Below, one piece after another: positions 8,461 to 17,137 of a stretch of DNA of 64,000 bases. The position numbers were made by a program, and so were the translations under genes. The stretch lies in NCBI RefSeq assembly GCF_037203765.1, contig NZ_JBBCAS010000006.1:186001-250000 (forward strand), in the 5' to 3' direction. The notes beneath the pieces are model-generated. The model searched no databases. It was not told where the DNA came from and worked only from the letters and a program-made list of their open reading frames with translations. This DNA is from Sediminicola sp037203765 (GTDB lineage Bacteria > Bacteroidota > Bacteroidia > Flavobacteriales > Flavobacteriaceae). Position 1 is the stretch's first letter. Each line of letters begins with the position of its first letter.

Positions 8461-9074
8461 TTTTCTTTCTTTTTAAGGAACAATTGCTCCTTGATGCTTT
8501 TTAATCTTGTAAATGCTTTTGTATTCAATTTGTTGTCTTCCACTTTTTTCTTGGCATGTGGATCGTACAACATGCCCGTACAGAGACACATTTTTGTTTC
8601 CGTCCTGGTCAGGATGTCAAAATTCTTACAGGTCTGACAGCCTTTCCAAAATTCGGGGTCATTGGTGAGTTCTGAGAAGGTCACAGGTTTGTAACCAAGC
8701 TCGTAGTTCATTTTCATTACGGCAAGTCCCGTAGTGATTCCAAATATCTTTGCGTCAGGAAATTTTTTTCTGGAAAGTTCAAATACGGCCTTTTTAATTT
8801 TTTTGGCAAGGCCTTGTCCTCTATAATCCGGGTGGACTATCAGTCCAGAATTGGCAACAAACTTCTCGTGGCCCCATACTTCAATATAGCAGAATCCGGC
8901 AAAAGTATCTCCGTCCAGTGCTAAAATGGCATTGCCATTTTTTAACCTTTTCTCAATATACTCCGTAGTGCGTTTGGCTATACCGGTACCGCGAACCTTG
9001 GCAGATTCCTCAATGGTATCACAGATAACCTGGGAGTATTTAAAATGTGATTCGTTAGCAATAACAATCTTCAT
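8457..9074 (-). CDS. GNAT acyltransferase, candidate N-acylglutamate synthase
   Basis: First gene of the arginine operon, 205 aa from the ATG at 9074. An in-frame ATG 21 codons upstream lies in leader-like sequence and lacks GNAT character. The GNAT fold shows the acyl-CoA loop HPDYRGQGLAKK (Arg85-Ala90). The C-terminal part is unusual for GNATs: Cys146 and Cys149 (GCQTC), then Cys163 and Cys165 (MCLC), a possible metal site, followed by a lysine-rich tail. No other N-acylglutamate synthase or argJ is in the operon, so this is the natural candidate for the first step. A similarly placed Bacteroides gene has been proposed, from genetics, as N-succinylglutamate synthase (from memory). The function here is inference. 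Confidence 0.8.
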   Translation of the reverse strand: MKIVIANESHFKYSQVICDTIEESAKVRGTGIAKRTTEYIEKRLKNGNAILALDGDTFAGFCYIEVWGHEKFVANSGLIVHPDYRGQGLAKKIKKAVFELSRKKFPDAKIFGITTGLAVMKMNYELGYKPVTFSELTNDPEFWKGCQTCKNFDILTRTETKMCLCTGMLYDPHAKKKVEDNKLNTKAFTRLKSIKEQLFLKKKEK

Positions 9075-9250
9075 TGAATGTTGCTTTAGGATTAAAATAA
9101 AATAATGATTTTTTTCGAGAATTGGAAATGGACTCACCTATTTCCATAGTAGAAGCGCACCCTTACGGGCGACGACGTGTAGGCGTAAATGAATAAGCGG
9201 GAAAGGAAACCCGATTATGACAATTTATATGTGTTGTTTCATTCATTACA
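9075..9250 (-). promoter_or_regulatory. Structured 5' leader of the arginine operon
   Basis: About 175 nt between the predicted start point and the first ATG. Three short inverted repeats are visible: TGGAAAT at 9123-9129 with ATTTCCA at 9140-9146; CACCC at 9158-9162 with GGGCG at 9167-9171 around a 4-nt loop (one G-U pair in the RNA); and CGGG at 9198-9201 with CCCG at 9210-9213. None is followed by a clear T-run, and no T-box or known riboswitch core is recognised. The leader is long for this gene density, so some regulation at RNA or operator level is possible. Confidence 0.35.
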
Positions 9251-9254
9251 AAAC

Positions 9255-9288
9255 AAATGTACCAATAAAAATGAATTAGGGGCAAAAC
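9255..9288 (-). promoter_or_regulatory. Bacteroidota-type promoter of the arginine operon
   Basis: On the minus strand a -7 box TACATTTG (9262-9255) fits the TAnnTTTG consensus of the Bacteroidota primary sigma factor. It is preceded, after 21 nt, by a -33 element ending in TTTTG (9288-9284). It lies in the gap between the upstream glycosyltransferase stop and the arginine leader, correctly placed for the whole operon. Confidence 0.6.
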
Positions 9289-9292
9289 ATGA

Positions 9293-10642
9293 TTATTTTT
9301 TACAAAATAACAGGTTTTTGTTATTTAGGTTGATCAATTCATAGGCAAGAAAGCCATACACTAGGAGATATTCAATGCTGATGATCAATAAGTTCTCTTG
9401 AAACTGGGTATTGGAATAGGCCCAATAACTCAATATGACAAGTAGGGACCATACCAAAGGAAACCGGAATTCGGTGAATATGGCCAGAAGGACCAAGAAG
9501 ATGATATACCAAGGATGTACGGTTGTGGAGAGGAAGTAATAACAGCTCAGAATCCATAACATGGCAGTGACCAAAGAGGAAACAGTTAAGTTGTTCCTCT
9601 TAAAGGTGAAAACCAAAACCAGAACAATTACCAGAAAAGGTATAATTTTACCATAGACCTTGATCATCTCATAGGCGGGGACATCCATTTGCGATCCAAT
9701 GGCTTTAATTACATTATAGATGCTGGCGTTAAACTCAAAATTGGAAAACCACAAACCTATGGTATCGGCATAATGCGAAATGAATTCCAAAGTAAAAAAG
9801 GGAAGGGTGCCTATTACAATGGTTGCTCCAATCAGACTATAGAACAGCATACTTTTTTTGATGCCGAAATGTTTTAAGAATAAAGGTAGGAACAATAGGG
9901 GCACTAGTTTTGTCATTATGGATAGGGCGTAAAGCACGCCACCCCATACCCACCTATTCTTGGCTATAAGATATATGGAGGCCAAAAAGAAAAACAACAT
10001 GACACCTTCAAAATGTAGGTTTCCGGTTAGTTCAACGATAACAAGGGGATTCAGGAAATACCAAAAGATCAAATACGTTGATCTATTGAGATGCTTCAGT
10101 AGCCTGATGCCAAAAATCAATATGCCCAGATCTGCCAATAGGATGATGGTACGCATGGCTATGATACCGCCTAGAATGGAGGATCCCCCAAATAAGGTTG
10201 CGATAGCAAATAGCACTTGGTTCAGGGGTGGGTAATTTGAAAAATGCATGGCACTGAGTTCACCCATACCCAAATGCAACTCCCTTGCATTGGCAATGAC
10301 CAGATTTCCATGTGCCATAAGTTGGTCAGGTGTATACAGATAGGGGTTGATCCCATGACTGACCAGTTCTCCATCCCAAATAAAACGGTAAAAGTCCTGA
10401 GAGAGATTGGGGGTGGCCAAAAGGAATGCCAGGCGGAACAGTATGCCGGCAGTGATCATAAATTTGAAGTTCCACTTTTCGAATTGGATGATCTTAAAAC
10501 ACAAAAAAAATAACCCTACGGATAGGGTTATTAATTTTATAAAATCAGATCTGTCCAGATCATAAGCAAAACTCCCATAAAACACGATGCTGATCAGCAC
10601 CATAAGGATTGGAAATTTATGAAGTTTCCAATAGGAGGACAT
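9293..10642 (-). CDS. Multispanning GT-C-type glycosyltransferase-like protein
   Basis: 449-aa integral membrane protein with roughly ten or more hydrophobic segments across its whole length. The first large loop carries SHGINPYLYTP and SNYPPLNQ. Such acidic/YPP loop segments are typical of polyprenyl-phosphate-sugar dependent GT-C enzymes (GT87/PIG-M/ArnT-like families); the exact family cannot be assigned by eye. It is the last gene of a three-gene run, 2 bp after the CslA-like enzyme. The run starts with a Dpm1-like enzyme that could supply its lipid-linked sugar donor (inference). Substrate and product are unknown. Confidence 0.7.
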   Translation of the reverse strand: MSSYWKLHKFPILMVLISIVFYGSFAYDLDRSDFIKLITLSVGLFFLCFKIIQFEKWNFKFMITAGILFRLAFLLATPNLSQDFYRFIWDGELVSHGINPYLYTPDQLMAHGNLVIANARELHLGMGELSAMHFSNYPPLNQVLFAIATLFGGSSILGGIIAMRTIILLADLGILIFGIRLLKHLNRSTYLIFWYFLNPLVIVELTGNLHFEGVMLFFFLASIYLIAKNRWVWGGVLYALSIMTKLVPLLFLPLFLKHFGIKKSMLFYSLIGATIVIGTLPFFTLEFISHYADTIGLWFSNFEFNASIYNVIKAIGSQMDVPAYEMIKVYGKIIPFLVIVLVLVFTFKRNNLTVSSLVTAMLWILSCYYFLSTTVHPWYIIFLVLLAIFTEFRFPLVWSLLVILSYWAYSNTQFQENLLIISIEYLLVYGFLAYELINLNNKNLLFCKK

Positions 10643-10644
10643 AC

Positions 10645-12129
10645 TTATGCTTTGGCCGTAAGTGAGTTAAAGAATACAAATCCAAAACCTAGGAACAACA
10701 TAAAATGGAATGGGAACAAACCAAAATCGTTCAAAGGAATTGCACTGTACATTCCAAACAAGAAATAGATCATTAACATAGCTTCCAAGATCATGTTTGG
10801 AGATAATTTTTTGGTCAGGTATTTGTTTCCTTTCCAGCTATCTGTAAGGCTGTTGATGTTGAATTTGGGCGTTCTAACAAATTCGCTTCTTTTACCCATA
10901 TGGCCTTCCAAAACGGCCATTGAATTGTGCAAAGAAAAGCCCAATGCAACGGAGAAGAAGGTAAAGAACAACTTGATATAGTCCACAAAATTGTCAAAAC
11001 TACTGCCCTGAATACTCTTATAGGTGAACCAATAGCATACAAACAAGATAATGGTGCTCACTACAAAGAAACTGGTGACTTCAAAGATCCATCCCAAGTG
11101 CCCGTACATATTTTTAATGTACAACATAGGAATACTCAAAAATGCTACGATGAAAACACAAAGGAACATAGAGCTGTTCAACAAGTGCATAACGCCGTGG
11201 AATTTGGTTTTGAAAGATATGTTTCTAGAGGTAATAACACTCAAAACAGTTTTCCTAAAGTTCTCCGCTCCACCCTTGTTCCAACGAAATTGCTGTGAAC
11301 GGGCAGCACTGATCACTACGGGAAGCTCAGCAGGAGTTTCTACATCTTCCAGGTATTTGAACTTCCAATTTTTCAATTGAGCCCTATAGCTCAAGTCCAA
11401 ATCTTCGGTCAAGGTATCACCTTCCCAGTTACCGGCATCCAGGATACATTCCTTTCTCCAAATACCTGCAGTACCGTTAAAATTGATGAAATGGCCTTTT
11501 GCGTTTCTTCCCACTTGTTCCAAGGTGAAGTGTGCATCCAAAGCAAAAGCCTGGATTCTGGTCAAGGTAGAATAATCTCTGTTGATATGTCCCCAACGGG
11601 TCTGAACAACACCGATCTCTTCATCCTTGAAATAGATAACTGTCTTTTTCAACCAATCTGCGTCCGGCAAGAAGTCGGCATCAAAAATTGCGATGAAGTC
11701 ACCTTTTGCAATTTTAAGTCCTTCTTTCAAAGCTCCTGCCTTATAACCAGATCTATTTTCTCTTCTAATGTGAGAAATATCCAAACCTGTTTCTTTCAGC
11801 GCTTCTATTCTTTTGGCCGTATCATGTACCGAATCATCGGTAGAGTCGTCCAAGACCTGAATTTCAAGTTTGCTGGAAGGGTATTCAATTTTTGCAATAT
11901 TCTCCAACAATCGCTCTACCACATACTCTTCGTTGTAAATAGGCAATTGAATGGTAACAAATGGAATCTCTTTTGGATCGAGGAGATTGTATTTAGGAGC
12001 CTCTTGGTTCCGTCTCTTGTACCAAAGATAATTTACAAGAAGGTTCAATTGAGCCAAACTGTAAAAGAAGATTAAAACTAGAGCAATACTGTAGATTGCA
12101 ATGATAATGTAAGTGATGGTTAGTCCCAT
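10645..12129 (-). CDS. Processive GT2 glycosyltransferase, cellulose-synthase/CslA-like
   Basis: 494-aa inner membrane enzyme. Two N-terminal hydrophobic segments (about 5-35) precede a GT-A domain with the complete processive GT2 signature: DDSTDDS at 94-100, DAD at 150-152, TED at 241-243 and QQFRW at 279-283. At least four membrane segments follow. This D, DxD, TED, QxxRW pattern is that of cellulose, mannan and hyaluronan synthases, so it probably polymerises or extends a beta-linked glycan while moving it across the membrane. There is no PilZ domain and no BcsB partner nearby, so bacterial cellulose is unlikely. The chemistry of the product is unknown. Confidence 0.82.
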   Translation of the reverse strand: MGLTITYIIIAIYSIALVLIFFYSLAQLNLLVNYLWYKRRNQEAPKYNLLDPKEIPFVTIQLPIYNEEYVVERLLENIAKIEYPSSKLEIQVLDDSTDDSVHDTAKRIEALKETGLDISHIRRENRSGYKAGALKEGLKIAKGDFIAIFDADFLPDADWLKKTVIYFKDEEIGVVQTRWGHINRDYSTLTRIQAFALDAHFTLEQVGRNAKGHFINFNGTAGIWRKECILDAGNWEGDTLTEDLDLSYRAQLKNWKFKYLEDVETPAELPVVISAARSQQFRWNKGGAENFRKTVLSVITSRNISFKTKFHGVMHLLNSSMFLCVFIVAFLSIPMLYIKNMYGHLGWIFEVTSFFVVSTIILFVCYWFTYKSIQGSSFDNFVDYIKLFFTFFSVALGFSLHNSMAVLEGHMGKRSEFVRTPKFNINSLTDSWKGNKYLTKKLSPNMILEAMLMIYFLFGMYSAIPLNDFGLFPFHFMLFLGFGFVFFNSLTAKA

Positions 12130-12166
12130 TTTAGATGATAAAGAAAAGTGTGATTAAGTTTGTTTT

Positions 12167-12856
12167 TTATTTAATACTGTATTTAAAAATCCAACCTAGG
12201 ATTTTTATGCCTGCAAATATACTACCTTTTACCGTACCTGACACTTTTGACACCCCAATTCTTTTTTTGTAACGAACTGGTACTTCGGTGTATGTAAGTT
12301 TCTTACGTAACGCTTTGAGTTGCATTTCTACAGTCCAACCATAGGTTTTGTCCTCCATTTCAAGGGCCAACAACTGGTTGTATTTTATGGCTCTAAAGGG
12401 GCCTAAATCTGTAAATTTTGCTTTAAAAAGCATTTTCATTAGAAAAGTTGCCAGATTATTGCCGAATATTTGTTGCGGTGTCATGGAACCTTGTTCCCTC
12501 AACTCTTTTACACGCGCCCCAACTACAAAATCTAAATCCTTCTCTATAATGGGTTCAACTACCTTGGTTATCTCTTCCGGGTAATCGGAATAGTCACCGT
12601 CGATAAATACGATAATATCGGGTGTTTTGGATTTTTTGGCTATATAATCCATTCCACAAAGACAAGCATAACCATATCCCATCCTGTTTTCTGTTAGTAC
12701 AGTGGCGCCCATATTCTGGGCGTTAATGGCCGTTCTGTCAGTAGAATTATTGTTTACCACAATAATTTCCGAAACATAATCGGGTATTTCTCGGATTACT
12801 TTCGCAATGGAATCTTCTTCATTATAGGCAGGAATAATTACGTTGATGTCTTTCAT
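12167..12856 (-). CDS. GT2 glycosyltransferase, polyprenyl-phosphate sugar synthase-like
   Basis: 229-aa soluble GT-A protein of the DPM/DPG-synthase type. It begins INVIIPAYNEEDSI, has the nucleotide-sugar motif VVNNNSTD, the metal motif IDGDYSDYP, and the later FGNNLATFLM and TDLGPFRA segments seen in dolichyl-phosphate mannosyltransferase relatives. There is no C-terminal membrane anchor beyond one weakly hydrophobic stretch. As first gene of the operon, 37 bp before the CslA-like enzyme, it probably makes polyprenyl-phosphate hexose used by the GT-C-like enzyme two genes on. That role is inferred from family and context, not shown. Confidence 0.82.
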   Translation of the reverse strand: MKDINVIIPAYNEEDSIAKVIREIPDYVSEIIVVNNNSTDRTAINAQNMGATVLTENRMGYGYACLCGMDYIAKKSKTPDIIVFIDGDYSDYPEEITKVVEPIIEKDLDFVVGARVKELREQGSMTPQQIFGNNLATFLMKMLFKAKFTDLGPFRAIKYNQLLALEMEDKTYGWTVEMQLKALRKKLTYTEVPVRYKKRIGVSKVSGTVKGSIFAGIKILGWIFKYSIK

Positions 12857-12955
12857 TCTACTATTTTTGAACAGGTATCTGCTCTTCCTTCCTCTATTAA
12901 TTTGGATTCCATTTTTTGTTAAATCCTTTAACTTTTCATTTTTTTAAAAAGCGGA

Positions 12956-12985
12956 CAAAAGTATATAACTTATTGTCAACTTCAA
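12956..12985 (-). promoter_or_regulatory. Bacteroidota-type promoter of the glycosyltransferase operon
   Basis: On the minus strand the -7 box TACTTTTG (12963-12956) matches TAnnTTTG fully. A -33 TTG (12985-12983) precedes it with a 19-nt spacer. It lies about 100 nt upstream of the first glycosyltransferase ATG and just after the stop of the iron-sulfur gene, separating the two units. Confidence 0.65.
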
Positions 12986-13009
12986 CAAGAAACCAAAAAT
13001 GTTTTATAA

Positions 13010-14602
13010 TTATTTTTGATTCACCAGATCCATGAGGTTTACATCGTTGCCCAAAAGAATTTCCGTTGCGTTGATACGACCTTTTTCCGGCCCATTTTCC
13101 AGTTTCAACACGCCTCGAGGACAAACGGCCGAACATATTCCACAGCCAACACAGCTAGACCTTACTATGTTTTCTCCCCGCTGTGCATAGGCCCTAACAT
13201 CTATTCCCATTTCGCAATAGGTAGAGCAGTTGCCGCAAGAAATACATTGCCCTCCGTTGGTGGTGATCCTAAACCTTGAAAAAAGGCGTTGTTGGAATCC
13301 AAGAATCGCGGCCATGGGGCATCCAAACCTGCACCATACCCTGTTACCAAATATAGGATAGAATCCGGTGCCAATGACCCCCGAAAAAATGCTTCCTATC
13401 AAGAACCCGTAGGTTTTTCTCAGGGTTTCAGATTTGAAAAGAAATACGTTGCCATCACCGTTGAGGTAGTGAAAACCTATGAGGGCTATGATAATGGTAA
13501 AATATCCTATTGCACCATAACGGGCATCTTTTTGAAGTTCCTTTCTTTTAAAAAGCATGACCCATCCAAAGACCAAGGTCAATATCCCAGCAACTCCAAG
13601 TAAAAAGGTGTTCTTGGTCAACCAATATTTACTGCTATCGTTTCCAAGATAGGAATAAATCACGGCCGTGGTCATCAAGGTCACAAATACCACCACGCTG
13701 TGAACAACCCACCTCTCTATTTTCCAAGCCTTTTGGGTCTTGTCGCTCAATTGGCGAAAGGCATCACCTGCTGTTTCGGCTAGACCACCACATCCACAGA
13801 CCCATGAACAATACCATCGTTTTCCGTATTTATAGGTGAGAATAGGGGTGATAACAAAGATGGAAAGGATACCAAAAATGAGCATGGCCAAACCTATATC
13901 TCCTGCATCGATCATACTGTTTACCCTATAGCGCTCAAAATTATAATAGTTGAGGGGCCAGATATTTTTGAGGTCGTAATAAGGAAGTGAAAAGGAATCG
14001 CTGTTCAATCTCGACATGAATTCGGGGATCAGAAAAGCAAAGGCAGTCTGGAAGAACATGACACTGGAGGTACGGATCATTTCATACCTGTTGTGTCTGT
14101 ATTTCCAGATAAATTTGATTCCAAATGCCAAAATAGCGATGGTGTACAGTGTTCCATATACAAACCATTGACTTGCCGGGTTGCCGCTGAGGAGATAGCT
14201 CAAAGGATCAAAAAGGGCAATGATCCCCGTATTTTTGCCAGCTTCGGCAAGACCGAGATATTGGGGATAAAAATAAAGTACAATATAAAATGTGGTTAGG
14301 GCAATACCTGCCATCCATGCCCATACGCCCCTGCTAGAGACAGATTTGAACCATACCCCGTCATTCTTAATTCCTTTTGAAGTATTTACATACGCTGCTG
14401 CAGAGAACCAGACTGTTCCTGAAAAAATAGCTGTTAAAGCGATGGTGAGCCATAGTGCTTTTTGTGGAAAATCAACGTTTAAAGTTGCTAGGAAGAGAAT
14501 GGCAAGGCCGCTCATTCCCAAAACCGTCGCTATTTTCTGACCAGTGGTCAATGCTTTGGGAGGTGTGCCGGTCAAGGCCATATTTTTGTCGTACGTACTC
14601 AT
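13010..14602 (-). CDS. Polytopic membrane 4Fe-4S protein (NapH/NosR-like)
   Basis: 530 aa with about seven or more membrane segments. It holds two cytoplasmic cysteine clusters within the membrane region (CSWVCGCGG and CRFGCPM, typical of NapH/NosR/CcoG relatives) and two C-terminal ferredoxin motifs, Cys453-456-459-463 and Cys484-487-490-494. It should pass electrons between a quinone or soluble donor and a partner protein. It starts 12 bp after the FAD oxidoreductase, so the pair is probably one electron-transfer module. No nos, nap or cco genes are nearby. The neighbouring arsenosugar operon may be the client, but this is only proximity. Confidence 0.8.
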   Translation of the reverse strand: MSTYDKNMALTGTPPKALTTGQKIATVLGMSGLAILFLATLNVDFPQKALWLTIALTAIFSGTVWFSAAAYVNTSKGIKNDGVWFKSVSSRGVWAWMAGIALTTFYIVLYFYPQYLGLAEAGKNTGIIALFDPLSYLLSGNPASQWFVYGTLYTIAILAFGIKFIWKYRHNRYEMIRTSSVMFFQTAFAFLIPEFMSRLNSDSFSLPYYDLKNIWPLNYYNFERYRVNSMIDAGDIGLAMLIFGILSIFVITPILTYKYGKRWYCSWVCGCGGLAETAGDAFRQLSDKTQKAWKIERWVVHSVVVFVTLMTTAVIYSYLGNDSSKYWLTKNTFLLGVAGILTLVFGWVMLFKRKELQKDARYGAIGYFTIIIALIGFHYLNGDGNVFLFKSETLRKTYGFLIGSIFSGVIGTGFYPIFGNRVWCRFGCPMAAILGFQQRLFSRFRITTNGGQCISCGNCSTYCEMGIDVRAYAQRGENIVRSSCVGCGICSAVCPRGVLKLENGPEKGRINATEILLGNDVNLMDLVNQK

Positions 14603-14614
14603 GTTGGAAAGTGG

Positions 14615-15961
14615 TTATGCGTTGAAAAATATTCTTTTGAGGCTTTTCTTTTTGACACCAATGGTGGTATTGAATTGGTTGTTGTATTTGGCCACAATGG
14701 CTTCCTCATAGCTGGTGTAAAATTCAGGGTCAAAATTGGCATCCTTTAAATGAGCCATCACGTGGTCCACGGATCGGTGTTCCGTCAACCATCTATCAAT
14801 TATTTCATGTCTCATCCGAATGCCAAAAGTGTTGATGCCCAAAAATTCTTTGGTATCCCTATGGTAAGAAATGGTGATACAGGCTTTTTCGTGGTCATGC
14901 CTCCAATGGAAATGTTCCTCGTAAGGTTTGATATTCCGTTCGCTGAAAACCCATCCGTAGGTTTGGTATTCGATATCCAAAAATTTGGCAGAGTTGAACC
15001 AGTGTCCTGGATTGTATTGGGTTGGATTGCCACAGATAGTCTGGGCTATGGCTTCGCCCATCATCCTGCCGGTATACCAGACGGCCTCCACTGGTTTTCT
15101 GTTGCCAATGGCTTCCCGCTGTTCCGCACAATCGCCAATGGCATAGATATCCTCAATATTGGTTTCCAACATGCGGTTAACCTTTATGCCCTTTCCTAAT
15201 TCCAGTCCAGAACCTTTTAGAAAATCAATATTCGGTGTTACACCGGCCGTAAGGCCAACCAAATTGCAGGCAATGGTTTCACCCTTATCAGTGACAACGG
15301 CCATGGCATTGCCAGCTTCATCTGAAATTATTTCTTTTAAATTAGTGTTCAGCCGGAGATCTATATGGTGTTCCAAAATATGTTCATTGATCATTTCGGA
15401 TTCCCCTTTTGGAAGCACCCCGTTCCAAAAGCTTTCCTCCCGGACCAAAAAAGTTACCGGAATATCTCTGGTACGAAGCATTTCCGCCAATTCTATGCCT
15501 ATGAGTCCGCCACCAACAATTATCGCACGTTTGCACATATCCTTGTTGGGGGCATGTATTTCTAAATTATCCAAATCTTGTTTGGAATACAGTCCTTGAA
15601 CCCCTTTCAAATCTTGTCCGGGCCAACCGAATTTATTGGGTTTGGAGCCGGTTGCTATAATAAGTTTGTCATATGTCATAGATTCTGAATGGGCCAATTC
15701 AATCGTTTTGGATCCGTGGTCTACTTTTGTGACGTAGCCTTTTACAAGTTCCAAACGATTTTTGGACCAAAAGAAATCTTCATAGGGCTTTATATGCTCA
15801 AATTGCATATGCCCCATATAGACATACATAAGGGCTGTACGGGCGAAGAAATGTTCGGTCTCTGCGGAAACAATCGTTATTTTTTTATCTGAAAGCTTTC
15901 TAATGTGCCGGGCAGCGGTAACTCCTGCTATCCCATTACCAATAATAACAATATGTTCCAT
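14615..15961 (-). CDS. FAD-dependent pyridine nucleotide-disulfide type oxidoreductase
   Basis: 448-aa flavoprotein resembling NirB N-terminus, rubredoxin reductase and NADH oxidase. The FAD loop IIGNGIAGVTAARHI is at the N-terminus, followed by ATGSKPNKFGWPG. The NAD(P) loop IVGGGLIGIELAEML lies mid-protein, and the second FAD contact IYAIGDCAEQ follows. There is no CxxC redox pair, so it is not a classical disulfide reductase. About 110 residues beyond the usual core form an unassigned C-terminal domain rich in His and aromatic residues. It probably passes NAD(P)H electrons to the membrane iron-sulfur protein encoded 12 bp downstream. A possible -7 box with one mismatch (TATATTTA) lies at 16002-15995. 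Confidence 0.85.
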   Translation of the reverse strand: MEHIVIIGNGIAGVTAARHIRKLSDKKITIVSAETEHFFARTALMYVYMGHMQFEHIKPYEDFFWSKNRLELVKGYVTKVDHGSKTIELAHSESMTYDKLIIATGSKPNKFGWPGQDLKGVQGLYSKQDLDNLEIHAPNKDMCKRAIIVGGGLIGIELAEMLRTRDIPVTFLVREESFWNGVLPKGESEMINEHILEHHIDLRLNTNLKEIISDEAGNAMAVVTDKGETIACNLVGLTAGVTPNIDFLKGSGLELGKGIKVNRMLETNIEDIYAIGDCAEQREAIGNRKPVEAVWYTGRMMGEAIAQTICGNPTQYNPGHWFNSAKFLDIEYQTYGWVFSERNIKPYEEHFHWRHDHEKACITISYHRDTKEFLGINTFGIRMRHEIIDRWLTEHRSVDHVMAHLKDANFDPEFYTSYEEAIVAKYNNQFNTTIGVKKKSLKRIFFNA

Positions 15962-16110
15962 GTGTTGGGTAGTTGTTTTTCCTTAAGTCGTGCTTAAATA
16001 TAAGAACTTAATTTCAGGGGTTAAGTTTTACATTCTTTAATAGTCCATCCCTAATGTTAATATGGGACCATATTTCGTTACTAGAAGTAAAATTGCAGTA
16101 TTTTAGAGCT

Positions 16111-17112
16111 ATGAAAAAACTGATCCTCTTTGTCCTATGTGCCTTGCAACTATCCTGTATTAGTCAGGATAGAAAAAAAATAAATGGCGTAAGTTTTGTT
16201 GCTTCCAGGGATCGGGCCTCTCAGGAGCACGTTGATGCCCTGTTGCGTATCAATGCGGAATCAGCCGCCGTCATGCCCTTTGGTTTTATTAGGGATGTTG
16301 CATCCCCAGAAATTATTTTTGATACTGAAAGGCAGTGGTTCGGTGAGACCAAGAAGGGGGCAAGACAATATATCGAATTGCTTCATAAAAATGGATTAAG
16401 GGTGATGATGAAGCCCCAGATCTGGATTTGGAAAGGGACCTTTACGGGTACCTTGAAAATGAACTCGGAAGAAGATTGGAAAAGATTGGAGTCCTCCTAT
16501 TCCAATTTTATTATGGCCTATGCTGAACTGGCACAAGAAACAAAGACCGAATTTTTTTGTGTAGGGACCGAATTGGAAAAGTTTATAGAGCACAGGCCGG
16601 CATATTGGCATGGCCTTATTAAAAAAATCAGGGCGGTTTACAAGGGCAAGCTGACCTATGCGGCCAATTGGGATGAATACCAAAAGACCCCCTTTTGGAA
16701 GGCACTGGACTATATTGGGGTAGATGCCTATTTTCCTTTGTCAGAGGAGAAGACCCCTTCGGTAGCGCAATTGGTAATGGGGTGGAAACCCTATAAGGAA
16801 CAACTTAGATTACTCTCAGAAAATCTGGATAAACCCGTGATTTTTACCGAATATGGTTACAGAAGCAACGATTACACTGCAAAACGTCCTTGGTTGGTAG
16901 ATAGGAGTAAGGACGATGTTAATCTTCAGGCTCAAGCGAATGCCACCCAGGCCATATTTGAATCATTTTGGGAGGAGGATTGGTTCCAGGGCGGTTTTGT
17001 ATGGAAATGGTTCATAGACCACGCTGCTGCAGGTGGAGGAAATGACAATAGATTTACCCCTCAAAATAAGCCTGCGGAGAATGTTATCAAGAGCTTTTAT
17101 AAAAATCATTGA
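16111..17112 (+). CDS. GH113 family glycoside hydrolase, exported, probable lipoprotein
   Basis: TIM-barrel glycosidase, 333 aa from the ATG at 16111. An ATG 19 codons upstream would bury the signal peptide, so the internal start is chosen. The signal ends near Cys16 in LQLSC, a loose lipobox, so surface or periplasmic anchoring is possible. The pair Glu154 (VGTELE) and Glu247 (FTEYGY) matches the acid/base and nucleophile of GH113 beta-mannanases. The WKWFIDH segment near the C-terminus fits the barrel end. GH113 enzymes act on beta-1,4-mannan-like chains; the substrate here is not determined. It is followed 75 bp later by the amidase gene and is not in a SusCD locus. Confidence 0.8.
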   Translation: MKKLILFVLCALQLSCISQDRKKINGVSFVASRDRASQEHVDALLRINAESAAVMPFGFIRDVASPEIIFDTERQWFGETKKGARQYIELLHKNGLRVMMKPQIWIWKGTFTGTLKMNSEEDWKRLESSYSNFIMAYAELAQETKTEFFCVGTELEKFIEHRPAYWHGLIKKIRAVYKGKLTYAANWDEYQKTPFWKALDYIGVDAYFPLSEEKTPSVAQLVMGWKPYKEQLRLLSENLDKPVIFTEYGYRSNDYTAKRPWLVDRSKDDVNLQAQANATQAIFESFWEEDWFQGGFVWKWFIDHAAAGGGNDNRFTPQNKPAENVIKSFYKNH

Positions 17113-17137
17113 TCTAATATTATAATAGAGGCTTTGC

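Noticed and set aside
9075..9137. Longer start for the GNAT gene
   Set aside because: The extra 21 residues have no GNAT character and overlap the leader hairpin at 9123-9146.
9075..9250. T-box or arginine riboswitch in the arginine leader
   Set aside because: No T-box consensus or specifier stem is present and the hairpins match no RNA family I know, so it is listed only as a structured leader.
10645..12129. Bacterial cellulose synthase BcsA
   Set aside because: It has the processive GT2 motifs but no PilZ domain and no BcsB, BcsC or BcsZ partners nearby.
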